The notes beneath the pieces are model-generated. The model did not search any database and had not been told where the DNA came from. It saw nothing but the letters and a program-made list of their open reading frames with translations. Below are positions 51,762-59,806 of a stretch of 64,000 bases of DNA, one piece after another. Positions within the stretch are counted from its first letter, which is position 1. Each line of letters starts with the position of its first letter. The translations under genes and the position numbers were made by a program. The stretch comes from UBA6115 sp050953005 (GTDB taxonomy: Bacteria > Bacillota > Clostridia > Christensenellales > Aristaeellaceae), in the NCBI GenBank assembly GCA_050953005.1, contig JBMNLV010000003.1, positions 186,001 to 250,000 on the forward strand. The letters are read 5' to 3'.

Positions 51762-52466
51762 TTGAATCTGATCGATTTGATTTTGCTTGGCGTTTTGGGC
51801 ATCAGCGTAATATACGGACTGTACCACGGCTTTATTCAGTCAGTCGCCAGCCTGCTGGGTGCGGGCATATCCATCGTTGTCGGACTGATTTTCGGTCCGC
51901 AGCTGACAGCCCTGCTCTCAGGCAGCCGCTCCCTTCGGGAGGTGCTTGCCAATTATTCCGACGCTGTGGTGCGCGTTGGCGATTATGAATTGGCCTCGGC
52001 CCCGGTGGCCCGGGTTTCCGGCAATCTGCTGGAGACTGTGCTGAGCAGCGTATCTTTCCCGGAGCCTATTGAAAACCTGCTGCGGGACAACATCATCACA
52101 CAGGCCTTCTCCGGCAAGGGGCTGGCTACTGTCAATGATTATGTGTCAAACACGCTGATCCAGTCGATTCTTAGCGTCCTGAGCTTTCTGGCTTGCTTCC
52201 TCATCGCCTATTTGATCTGGCTGTTCATTGTATCCATTATACGAAACGTGTTTGAGTTTCCGGTGCTCCGTCAGCTGGACTGGCTGGCCGGCGCACTGTT
52301 TGGACTGGCGCGCGGCGCAGTCATCTGCTACCTGCTGGTTCTGTTGATTCCCCTGATTCAGGTAGCCGTACCGGATGAGCGCTTCGCCGCGTTTATGCAA
52401 AACAGCCAGGTGGCAGACTTATTCCGCAATGACGGTTTATTTGTCCGTATCATCAAAGGCGGCTAG
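51762..52466 (+). CDS. cvpA: CvpA family membrane protein
   Basis: A 234-residue protein with the CvpA start NLIDLILLGVLGISVIYGLY and HGFIQSVASLLGAG, and hydrophobic segments (about 5-25, 30-50, 140-165, 180-205). CvpA proteins affect envelope and colicin V related phenotypes; the molecular role is unclear. I chose TTG 51762, preceded by GGGAGG; the longer frame to 51543 is an alternative frame of the DUF5711 gene. An IS630 element lies 5 bases after the stop. Confidence 0.85.
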   Translation: MNLIDLILLGVLGISVIYGLYHGFIQSVASLLGAGISIVVGLIFGPQLTALLSGSRSLREVLANYSDAVVRVGDYELASAPVARVSGNLLETVLSSVSFPEPIENLLRDNIITQAFSGKGLATVNDYVSNTLIQSILSVLSFLACFLIAYLIWLFIVSIIRNVFEFPVLRQLDWLAGALFGLARGAVICYLLVLLIPLIQVAVPDERFAAFMQNSQVADLFRNDGLFVRIIKGG

Positions 52467-53087
52467 GCTAATACTATTCTGAAACGATAACGCATCAATT
52501 AACCACCTGCGATGGGTGATGGAAGCGACGCGTTGGACATCTTCAGCCAACTCCTTAACAGTACAGCACAGACGGTCAATCACTGCCTCCAGGTTCTTAA
52601 AAATCTCATTGCGGAAGCCTTTCTCCCGCACTTCGTCCCAAATCATCTCAATGGGGTTGAGCTCGGGGGTATAGGGTAGTAGCGGAAATAGTTCTATGCG
52701 GCTTGGTACAACCATGGCAGATGAGCGGTGCCAGGCCGCATTGTCTAATAGCAGCAAGATATGATCATCCGGATAAGCCCTGGAGAGTTCCTCCAGAAAG
52801 ATGTTCATGCAGTCTGTGTTGGCATAGGGCATCACCAGACTGAACAACTCGCCGTCCTGTGGAGACACAGCGCCATACAGATATCTGTATTCCCGGATAT
52901 GGTGACAGGGTACAGAAGGACGTATTCCCTTTTTGCACCAGCATCGCTTGGGTTTATTGATCCGTCCAAACCCAGCCTCGTCCTGGAACATTACCCGAAG
53001 TTTTGGCTGGCTCTTTTTCAGGATTTTTATCTTTTCGGTGATTTTTTTTATAAGCTTCAATCGCTTCTTCGCCGGCTTTCTTTTCAT
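52437..53087 (-). CDS. IS630 transposase, catalytic part (second frame)
   Basis: DDE catalytic domain: FQDEAGFGRINKPKRCW, LLLLDNAAWHRSS and ELNPIEMIWDEVREK give the three acidic residues. The true N-terminus comes from the first frame through a +1 shift at the A8 run (53049-53042), so the MKRKPAKKRLKLI start is not real. The frame has no stop inside the element: the last 12 or so codons lie past the inverted repeat, antisense to cvpA, ending at TAA 52439-52437. Confidence 0.85.
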   Translation of the reverse strand: MKRKPAKKRLKLIKKITEKIKILKKSQPKLRVMFQDEAGFGRINKPKRCWCKKGIRPSVPCHHIREYRYLYGAVSPQDGELFSLVMPYANTDCMNIFLEELSRAYPDDHILLLLDNAAWHRSSAMVVPSRIELFPLLPYTPELNPIEMIWDEVREKGFRNEIFKNLEAVIDRLCCTVKELAEDVQRVASITHRRWLIDALSFQNSISLAAFDDTDK

Positions 53088-53615
53088 GCCTGCTGCGAGG
53101 CGCTATCTTGCGCCATTTGTGGCGATGAAGCAGGTAGTAGATCATGTTTCGGGTCACCGGATGACCAACCGCTTTTTCATAGGCCTGATGTATTTCACGT
53201 GTTTCTATGATTTGGCCTGCTTCGCTCCGGCGCTGAAACTGCAATAGAAAGGCTGTTTCCTCTTCCCGGCTCATATAACGGTGTTCGTTGTGGTGCCGTA
53301 CGCCTACGATGGCTTCTATGCCTTCTTCTTGGTACCTTTTGACAATCCGATTCACGCTCGTTCTATGCATCCCCGCAAGCTTTCCGGCCTCCTCACTGCC
53401 CAATCCATCCACCACTTTCAGTTTCAGGGCCAGCAACCGACGGGTAACATGAACAGGATGCTGTTTCTTTTGAGCCGCAAGGATTTCTGAACGCTCTGCT
53501 TCTTCAAACACCGGACTTTTTCTGCCCATATCTTCCACCTGATTTCTTTGTAGACTGCAGACTCATTATATCAGGTTTCTTCTATTCTGTGAAGCATTAA
53601 CGTTTGGAAGTAGTA
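52472..53615 (-). mobile_element. IS630-family insertion sequence
   Basis: About 1.14 kb bounded by imperfect 19-bp inverted repeats (52472-52490 and 53597-53615, 14 of 19 matching) that begin with TA, the target dinucleotide duplicated by this family. It carries a two-frame DDE transposase on the minus strand. It is inserted directly behind cvpA. Confidence 0.88.
52954..53538 (-). CDS. IS630 transposase, DNA-binding part (first frame)
   Basis: Helix-turn-helix region: LALKLKVVDGLGSEEAGKLA, MHRTSVNRIVKRYQEEGIEA and a winged-helix IETREIHQAYEKAVGHPVTR, then HKWRKIAPRSRHEKK. Family sequence continues into the second frame after EAIEAYKK at the A8 run; the last 28 residues read in this frame are not transposase sequence. 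Ribosomal +1 shifting or transcriptional slippage to A7 would give the full protein. Confidence 0.85.
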   Translation of the reverse strand: MEDMGRKSPVFEEAERSEILAAQKKQHPVHVTRRLLALKLKVVDGLGSEEAGKLAGMHRTSVNRIVKRYQEEGIEAIVGVRHHNEHRYMSREEETAFLLQFQRRSEAGQIIETREIHQAYEKAVGHPVTRNMIYYLLHRHKWRKIAPRSRHEKKAGEEAIEAYKKNHRKDKNPEKEPAKTSGNVPGRGWVWTDQ

Positions 53616-53643
53616 TAAATGTAATTATTTGATATGCGGGAAG

Positions 53644-53682
53644 GGGCCATAGCTTTTTTCTATTCTGCTACAGCCCCTTTGT
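53644..53682 (-). terminator. Weak hairpin downstream of the aldo/keto reductase gene
   Basis: AAGGGGC...TAGC / GCTA...GCCCCTT arms, fully paired on the minus-strand RNA if two G-U pairs are allowed. No U-run follows, so termination is uncertain. Confidence 0.3.
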
Positions 53683-53714
53683 TGTAAATTCAATCGGTTT
53701 CCCTGCTATTACCG

Positions 53715-54605
53715 TTACGGTAAATCTCCCGTATCCTTGTCAAAAAACGGATGATCCTTGACGGCGTCAAAGCAGGCATTGAGGAGCTTCTCATCCTCCG
53801 AGGTATAGGCTTTCAGGAAAGCCTGCTCATAATGCGAAGCCATGAAAGACTGGCACTCCCAGTTGCCCGGCGGAATCAGGACATCCGCCCCTAAACGCAG
53901 AGTGTAGCGCATAGCAGCCAAACGGGCCTCGCCATCCTCCTTGTCGAAGGGTTTACACCAAGACTTGGGCCAGATGGACTGCCGGCGCTCCTGCTCGCTC
54001 AGCCAGGCGCGCTCAACAATGGACTTGATGGCCAGCAGGCCAAAGCCTTTCTCGCGCTTCAATTCCACCAGAACGCTGCCGATACCCTGGCCCTTATGAA
54101 GCATCCAGTTAAGCGGAAACATGACCGTGTCAAAATCGCATCGTTTAAGCGCCTCCAGGGCTACTTGCTCGCTGTGGGCACTGAAGCCGATCTTGCGCAC
54201 CAGGCCCTGTTGATGGAGCTTCAGCACCATATCCATAGTCCCTCCAGGGCCAAAAGCTGTTTCCACATCCTCCATTGTGGTCAGGGAGTGCAATTGATAG
54301 ACATCAAACCAATCGGTATGTAAATGCTTCAGGGACTGGTAAAATTCTTTTTCCGCATCGGCCGCCTTACGTTTGGTAGTTTTGCAAGCCAGATAGACAT
54401 CCTTGCGGTAAGGCTTAAGCGACTCGCCAAGGATTATTTCGGCATTGCCATAACTGGGCGCCACATCAAAATAGTTGACGCCCGCATCGATGGCCTGGCT
54501 GACATAGCGGTCGGAATCCGCCTGCCGCTCGTTCATGCTGACAATGCCGGCATAAGCAACAGGCGCGACATGGTACCCGGTTTTTCCAAGGAAAACTCTT
54601 TTCAT
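53715..54605 (-). CDS. Aldo/keto reductase
   Basis: About 296 residues. Catalytic tetrad positions: Asp and Tyr in NYFDVAPSYGNAE, Lys in LACKTTKRK and His in VYQLHSLTTM. NADPH-dependent carbonyl reduction; the substrate is unknown. ATG 54605 has AGGAAAT upstream; the frame reaching 54626 overlaps the htpG end. It lies 17 bases after htpG, so it may share the heat-shock transcript. Confidence 0.9.
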   Translation of the reverse strand: MKRVFLGKTGYHVAPVAYAGIVSMNERQADSDRYVSQAIDAGVNYFDVAPSYGNAEIILGESLKPYRKDVYLACKTTKRKAADAEKEFYQSLKHLHTDWFDVYQLHSLTTMEDVETAFGPGGTMDMVLKLHQQGLVRKIGFSAHSEQVALEALKRCDFDTVMFPLNWMLHKGQGIGSVLVELKREKGFGLLAIKSIVERAWLSEQERRQSIWPKSWCKPFDKEDGEARLAAMRYTLRLGADVLIPPGNWECQSFMASHYEQAFLKAYTSEDEKLLNACFDAVKDHPFFDKDTGDLP

Positions 54606-54622
54606 GGATGGATTTCCTCTCA

Positions 54623-56587
54623 TCATGATTCGCCTGGATGCGCCAGCAGGTCAATCAGGCGGTTGCTGCGCTTGAGGAATTCCTTAAGCTCCTCGCCTTC
54701 CAGGGGACGGGAGGACAGCCGCGCCAGATCAAATACCTGCTCAATCAGAAGCTGCTGCTTTTCCCCCTCTTCCATGGCGGCGATGGCCTGCACGCTTTTA
54801 TTGGCGCGGTTGAGCACCAGGGTGTAGCGTTCGGGCAGGTTGTTCTTTTCTCCGTATATCCGGGACATGTCCTTGAAGCGGCGCATCTGCTCATCCTCAG
54901 TCAGCATGCCGGGGATATCAGGGTCAGACAGCGCTTCGAGCTGTACTACAAGTTCCGGTTGCTCCAGCACCTCACGGATGCGCTTCTCCAGCGCCTCGCG
55001 GTCCAGGTCCTTGCCGTCCTCCGTTTCCATCTGCAAGCCTTTAACATCAGCGTCCACGCGCACAAACTGCATGTCCGCACCGCCGGCGTACTCCAGGAAG
55101 GACATGAAGTTGACATCGATCAGCGTGTCCATGATCGCCACATCAATTCCCTTGCTTTCAAAGGGAGCTACGCTGGCCGCCTGGCGCGCGGGATCAGTGG
55201 TGTAATAAGCCTTTTTCTCAGCCTTGCCCTCGTTGCGCGCCTTGTACTCATCCAGGGTCAGATAGTCGCCCTTGGTGGTTTTCAGCAGCAGGGAGCCCTT
55301 GACCGCGTCATAGAACTTCCTGTCTGAAACGCTGCCGTACTTAATAAAAGGGTGGATGTCATCCCAATAGGTCTGATAGGTTTCGCGCTGACCGGAAAAC
55401 AACTCATTGAGCTTGTCCGCCACCTTCTTGACAATGTGCTGGGACAGCCGCCGGACATAGCCGTCGTTTTGCAGGAAGGAACGGGAAACGTTCAATGGCA
55501 GATCGGGGCAGTCAATGACGCCCTTGAGCACCATGAGAAACTCCGGTATGACCTCCTTGATGTTGTCAGCCACAAACACCTGGCGGTTGAACAGCTTAAT
55601 CTGTCCGTCATGGCCGGAGAAATCGCGCTTGATGCGCGGGAAGTACAGGATGCCCTTGAGGTTAAACGGGTAGTCCACGTTCAGGTGAATCCAAAACAGC
55701 GGGTCCTCCCAGGTGTTGAAGAGCTTGCGGTAGGTCTGTTTGTATTCATCCTCGCTACACTCTCGGGGCGCCTTGAGCCACAGAGGGTGCGTGTCATTGA
55801 TCATCACCTGGCCAGGCGTTTCTTCCTCAGTTAAAAAGTCCGGCTCTTCCCGCGCTTGCCCCTCTTGATCCTCAGCCTGTTCAGCAGCCTTTCTGGCAGC
55901 CTCCTCACGCCGCTGTTGTTGCGCTTTCTCCTGACGGGCGATATCCTCGAGATCCTCAAAATAGACCGGGACCGACATGTAACCGCAATACTTATCCAGT
56001 ATCGCATGTACTGTGGTTCCCTCCAGAAACTCCTTCTCGTCCTCCATTATATGCATGGTTATGACAGTGCCTCGCGTTGTGCGGGTGCCATCTTCCATCT
56101 CATAACGGATACCATCCTCACTGGTCCAACGCACCGGCTGTGCGCCCTCCTGATAAGAAAGCGAGTCAATGATAACACGGTCCGCCGCCATGAAAGCAGA
56201 ATAGAAACCCAGGCCAAAATGGCCAATGATGCCCGAGGCATCTTCCCCCGTGTAGTTCTTCAGGAATTCCTCAGCGCTGGAAAAGGCGACCTGGTTGATA
56301 TACTGGTCGATCTCCTGCGCTGTCATGCCAATGCCGTTGTCCGAAACTCGGATTTCACCCTTCTCCTTGTCCAGTGTTACCGTAACGGACAGTTCCTCGT
56401 CCTCCGGCGCGCCTTGCACAATCTTGAGCTTGGTGATGGCATCCACACCGTTTGAAACGATTTCACGCAGGAAGATGTCCTTGTCTGAATATAGCCAGCG
56501 CTTAATGACCGGCATGATGTTTTGAGCGTCGATGGAAATGTTGCCCTGCCGCGGGCCTTTTTTCTGTTGTTGCTTTGTAGCCATCAA
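54623..56587 (-). CDS. htpG: Hsp90-family chaperone HtpG
   Basis: A 654-residue HtpG. The N-terminal ATPase has DIFLREIVSNGVDAITKLK, RVSDNGIGMTAQEIDQYINQ and IGHFGLGFYSAFM; middle domain with NLKGILYFPRI and NVSRSFLQND; C-terminal dimerisation domain. An acidic, Gln/Glu-rich insertion (about residues 225-260) follows the ATPase domain. The upstream CIRCE element implies HrcA control. Confidence 0.97.
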   Translation of the reverse strand: MMATKQQQKKGPRQGNISIDAQNIMPVIKRWLYSDKDIFLREIVSNGVDAITKLKIVQGAPEDEELSVTVTLDKEKGEIRVSDNGIGMTAQEIDQYINQVAFSSAEEFLKNYTGEDASGIIGHFGLGFYSAFMAADRVIIDSLSYQEGAQPVRWTSEDGIRYEMEDGTRTTRGTVITMHIMEDEKEFLEGTTVHAILDKYCGYMSVPVYFEDLEDIARQEKAQQQRREEAARKAAEQAEDQEGQAREEPDFLTEEETPGQVMINDTHPLWLKAPRECSEDEYKQTYRKLFNTWEDPLFWIHLNVDYPFNLKGILYFPRIKRDFSGHDGQIKLFNRQVFVADNIKEVIPEFLMVLKGVIDCPDLPLNVSRSFLQNDGYVRRLSQHIVKKVADKLNELFSGQRETYQTYWDDIHPFIKYGSVSDRKFYDAVKGSLLLKTTKGDYLTLDEYKARNEGKAEKKAYYTTDPARQAASVAPFESKGIDVAIMDTLIDVNFMSFLEYAGGADMQFVRVDADVKGLQMETEDGKDLDREALEKRIREVLEQPELVVQLEALSDPDIPGMLTEDEQMRRFKDMSRIYGEKNNLPERYTLVLNRANKSVQAIAAMEEGEKQQLLIEQVFDLARLSSRPLEGEELKEFLKRSNRLIDLLAHPGES

Positions 56588-56616
56588 TGAATCCTCCGGG
56601 AAGTATTTGCCTGTTT

Positions 56617-56645
56617 ATTATATCATCCCCTCACAGGCTTCGCAA
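56617..56645 (-). promoter_or_regulatory. htpG proximal promoter
   Basis: Minus-strand TTGCGA (56645-56640), 17-base spacer, consensus TATAAT (56622-56617). It lies downstream of the CIRCE element. Confidence 0.55.
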
Positions 56646-56652
56646 GCAAGAT

Positions 56653-56679
56653 TTAGCACTCTAATGAAACGAGTGCTAA
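56653..56679 (-). promoter_or_regulatory. CIRCE operator (HrcA site) upstream of htpG
   Basis: Perfect TTAGCACTC-N9-GAGTGCTAA at 56653-56661 and 56671-56679. CIRCE is the binding site of the heat-shock repressor HrcA. It sits just downstream of the distal -10 (AAAATA at 56686-56691 on the plus strand), the classic position. Confidence 0.97.
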
Positions 56680-56685
56680 ATTTGA

Positions 56686-56714
56686 AAAATACAGTCAATA
56701 ACAATATCTGTCTA
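56686..56714 (-). promoter_or_regulatory. htpG distal promoter, CIRCE-proximal
   Basis: Minus-strand TAGACA (56714-56709), 17-base spacer, TATTTT (56691-56686). Transcription would start at or near the CIRCE, as in HrcA-repressed promoters. Confidence 0.5.
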
Positions 56715-56913
56715 TTCCTTGGCGTTGCCAACCGCAACACCGGCAATGACGCGTTTGCTCTGCGCAGAGGAAACTGCCATCAACAACAAAAACGGTCAGG
56801 TCAACCCCGACACAGATAGAACAGTTTTATATACAGTAGATGTCCTTATGTAACTTATACGGATAAAACCCGGACTTTTCCCGTTCCGTAACAACGAGCG
56901 TCCAAAAGCATAG

Positions 56914-57927
56914 TCAGGAAATTTGAGCGACAGTTTCTCCGCGGATCAGAGATACCGGTACTTTAACGATGCTTGCTTCACCGCCGGTATCTCTTTTGTC
57001 AATACGGGACAACAGCAGGCGTGCCGCCTCCTTGCCGATAGCTTCAACATTTTGCCGCACGGTGGTTAAGCGCGGGTAAAGATAATCGACAAAATCCAGC
57101 CCGTCAAACCCAATGACGGATATATCCTCCGGTATGCGCATGCCGGCTTCCCGGATCGCCATCTGTCCGCCCAGGGCTGCGTAGTCATCCGGCATCAGGA
57201 TGCAGGTAGGCGGGGTCGGCAAAACCAGCAGTGCGGATGTTTCCGCACGGGTACGCTGAACATCCCGATAACGGCTTGAGCGGTGATATTCCGGTCTAAT
57301 CGGTAAACCAAGCGCACGCATCGCCTGTACATAACCTTCATAACGCTTGTCGGTGACACTGGAGGCCGCACCGCTGACAAGGGCAATGCGGCGATGGCCC
57401 ATCCTATAGGCATGCTGCACAGCCTGCCGGATGCCATCCTCATTGTCCGAATACACCGAGGGATGGCCCGGATAAGTATGGTCAATACTGACCAGGCTGA
57501 TGCCTGCATCGGCCAGCTCCATAATCTCCGGATCTGAAAAATCTATGCAGGCTATAAAAACGCCATCCAGGTTGCTGTGACGGCAGTGCTCAAGATAGCT
57601 GATGGCGCGATGGCCAATGGTACGGTTGAGCAGCATAAGGTCATAGCCCTGCTCCTCCACGGCAACCTTGAAATATTCAAGCACACTGACAAAAAAATTA
57701 TGAAACAAGCTGTGGTTTTCTTCATCCAACAGCAATACGCCGATGTTGAAACTGCGGTTGGTCTTAAGGGCTTTAGCGGCGGCATTGGGCAGATACCCCA
57801 AACGGGAAGCGCATTCACGAATACGCTCCGCGGTCTTTTCTCCCACGCCAGGCATATAATTGAGCGCCTTGGAAACAGAGGCGACAGAAACACCACACTC
57901 CTTGGCGATGTCCTTTAGAGTAATCAT
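56914..57927 (-). CDS. LacI family transcriptional regulator
   Basis: About 337 residues. The helix-turn-helix is TLKDIAKECGVSVASVSKAL with the hinge NAAAKALKTNRSF, followed by a periplasmic-binding-type sugar domain (FVSVLEYFKVAVEEQGYDLM, DGVFIACIDFSD, FDGLDFVDYLYPRLTTV). ATG 57927 follows GGGAGGGG. No sugar genes are adjacent, so the effector is unknown. Confidence 0.93.
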   Translation of the reverse strand: MITLKDIAKECGVSVASVSKALNYMPGVGEKTAERIRECASRLGYLPNAAAKALKTNRSFNIGVLLLDEENHSLFHNFFVSVLEYFKVAVEEQGYDLMLLNRTIGHRAISYLEHCRHSNLDGVFIACIDFSDPEIMELADAGISLVSIDHTYPGHPSVYSDNEDGIRQAVQHAYRMGHRRIALVSGAASSVTDKRYEGYVQAMRALGLPIRPEYHRSSRYRDVQRTRAETSALLVLPTPPTCILMPDDYAALGGQMAIREAGMRIPEDISVIGFDGLDFVDYLYPRLTTVRQNVEAIGKEAARLLLSRIDKRDTGGEASIVKVPVSLIRGETVAQIS

Positions 57928-57968
57928 GGAACCCCTCCCATAGCGCACTATTAATCGTTTTCGCATTG

Positions 57969-57997
57969 ATTATAAAACTCTGTATTTCATTTGTCAA
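57969..57997 (-). promoter_or_regulatory. Consensus promoter of the LacI-family gene
   Basis: Minus-strand TTGACA (57997-57992), exactly 17 bases, TATAAT (57974-57969): a full sigma-A consensus. Such a strong promoter on a repressor gene suggests autoregulation; GAAAACGATTAA just downstream could be part of the site. Confidence 0.85.
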
Positions 57998-58129
57998 GGC
58001 AACAGTTTCCCGCCACGCAGCCACGCAGCAACCTGTTCGTTTTTCATATTCCATCTCAAAGGATACATGATTGATAAAGAATCATATTCACTCAAATAAA
58101 ATGCCCGGACCGGTCAATGTGTGGATTGT

Positions 58130-58145
58130 CCTGTGTGAACACAGG
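58130..58145. promoter_or_regulatory. 16-bp palindrome upstream of the XRE/S24 regulator
   Basis: CCTGTGTGAACACAGG has perfect 7-bp arms with a 2-bp centre, too tight for an RNA hairpin and of the size bound by LexA/CI-type dimers. It lies 61 bases before the regulator start. Confidence 0.5.
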
Positions 58146-58206
58146 GCTGACGGATTGACGCGCGTGAGCCGGCAAGCTATTCTTATAGCATTGGGAGGGA
58201 TGAACA

Positions 58207-58908
58207 ATGAGCAGATTGGGCGACCTGATGCACCTTGAGCGCACGCGCCGGAAACTGACAGCCAAAGCCGTTGCCAAGATGGCTGGCGTCAGTGAAAAAT
58301 ACATCCTCGAAGTGGAAAGCGGCACGCGCATTATCGCGGATGACCAGGCAAGGCGTATCCTGCAAAAAATGGGAATGAAGCAGCAGACCGATGCCATGTT
58401 CACCCTGGAGGACATCGCGGTCACGGTAGACCTGCAAACCGCGGTCAGCCCGCAACGCCTGGCCAAGACCAAGAAGGTCAGTCAGGAACAAGCCGAGAAG
58501 GCCAACGGATCCATCTGGCTTGACGCGCTCAAGGGAGTATTGCAGCATGTGCCGATTTACAACGCCGTCATGAAGGAAACGGGCAGCCGGCTGCTACCGG
58601 TCAGCCAGGGCAAGATCGAAGGCGCGCCAGCGGAAAAAGTATTCTATTTCATGGCGCCGGATAACCGCATGCGTGGCTACCGGGTCCAAAAAGGCGACCT
58701 GGTGCTGGTCGTTCCTACGCAAAGCGCTGAAGACGGCAAGATGATGCTGCTGGATACATCCATGGGCAAACAGCTCTATGTAATCAAGATGTTGCCGCGT
58801 TACCAGCTGCTGCTTCAGAGTTTTGACAAGCAGAGCGAAACTGAAGTAGCCGCGATGGCGGATGTGCGTATCATTGGCAAATGCGTGCGCCTGGAAGCGG
58901 AACTGTGA
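58207..58908 (+). CDS. XRE-type regulator with S24-like C-terminal domain
   Basis: A 233-residue protein. The N-terminal helix-turn-helix (about 5-55) reads LTAKAVAKMAGVSEKYILEV. The C-terminal part (about 125-233) has the LexA/S24 outline: FYFMAPDNRMRGYRVQKGD, LVLVVPTQSAEDG, QLYVIKMLPRYQ and RIIGKCVRLE. At the position of the usual GDSM the sequence is DNRM (152-155), so the catalytic Ser is missing, while a Lys (194) remains. It should dimerise but not self-cleave. It starts 60 bases after a perfect palindrome. Confidence 0.72.
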   Translation: MSRLGDLMHLERTRRKLTAKAVAKMAGVSEKYILEVESGTRIIADDQARRILQKMGMKQQTDAMFTLEDIAVTVDLQTAVSPQRLAKTKKVSQEQAEKANGSIWLDALKGVLQHVPIYNAVMKETGSRLLPVSQGKIEGAPAEKVFYFMAPDNRMRGYRVQKGDLVLVVPTQSAEDGKMMLLDTSMGKQLYVIKMLPRYQLLLQSFDKQSETEVAAMADVRIIGKCVRLEAEL

Positions 58909-58945
58909 ATCGATTCTCATTGGCATGAAAGGCAGATGTTGAATA

Positions 58946-59806
58946 ATGGCGCGATTGTTCCGTTCCAAAACACTGCAGCAATACCTGCTGATTTTGACCG
59001 GCTGCCTTATCAGCGCGGCAGCCTATCCCCTTTTTTTGGAGCCAAACCATATCGCTCCGGGCGGGCTGACAGGGCTGACCACCATCCTGAACTACTATTT
59101 CGGGCTGCCCATTGGCCTGACCAGCCTGGCGCTCAACATCCCGCTGATGATACTGGGCTGGCGTATGATCGGAGCCAAGTTTATCCTGCGCACCATCATT
59201 GCAACAGTGCTGTTCTCTGTGAGCATCGACCTGATGGATGTAAAGCCGCTGGCAGAGGATCCCATGCTGGCCGCGCTGGGCGGCGGCGTACTGATCGGTA
59301 TCGGGTTGGCGTTGATTATGCGCGGCAATGCCACTACCGGCGGCACAGACCTGTTGGCGCGCATCGTCAATTACCATGTGCCCGCGATCACGGTAGGTTT
59401 CTTTTTGTTGATCTTTGACCTGGCAGTGATAGTATTGGCATGGATTTTCCTGAGCGTTCAGCACGCAATGTACGCTGTGGTATGTGTTTTCATCTCATCC
59501 AAGGTTCTTGACCAGGTGTTGACCGGCTTTGGCACAGACAAGGCCTGCTACATCATCAGCAGCCAATATGAGGTGATTGAACAGCGCATCATGACGGAAC
59601 TGAACCGCGGCGTGACCCGCTTTAACGCGGTAGGCGCCTATTCCGGCAAACCAGGCAAAATGCTATTGTGCGTAGTGGGCCGCTTTGAAGCGGTCAAGGT
59701 CAAGACCATTGTGCATGAGTCGGATGAGCACGCCTTTATGTTCATCACAGATACCCATGAAACCTTGGGCGAAGGCTTCGCCAAACTCAAACAGGAGGTT
59801 GACTGA
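58946..59806 (+). CDS. YitT family membrane protein (DUF161/DUF2179)
   Basis: A 286-residue protein with about five N-terminal membrane helices (AAYPLFLEPNHIAPGGLTGL, RGNATTGGTDLLARI) and a cytosolic DUF2179 domain at the C-terminus (YIISSQYEVIEQRIMTELNR, GVTRFNAVGAYSGKPGKMLL). Function unknown, possibly ligand-gated transport. Its stop overlaps the dnaX start by one base. Confidence 0.9.
   Translation: MARLFRSKTLQQYLLILTGCLISAAAYPLFLEPNHIAPGGLTGLTTILNYYFGLPIGLTSLALNIPLMILGWRMIGAKFILRTIIATVLFSVSIDLMDVKPLAEDPMLAALGGGVLIGIGLALIMRGNATTGGTDLLARIVNYHVPAITVGFFLLIFDLAVIVLAWIFLSVQHAMYAVVCVFISSKVLDQVLTGFGTDKACYIISSQYEVIEQRIMTELNRGVTRFNAVGAYSGKPGKMLLCVVGRFEAVKVKTIVHESDEHAFMFITDTHETLGEGFAKLKQEVD

Larger units (their letters stand above)
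56588..56913. other. 326-bp gene-free spacer, htpG / lacI
   Basis: Holds two htpG promoters and the CIRCE element in its left third. The remaining 200 bases, downstream of the lacI-family gene, show no gene or clear terminator. Confidence 0.7.
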
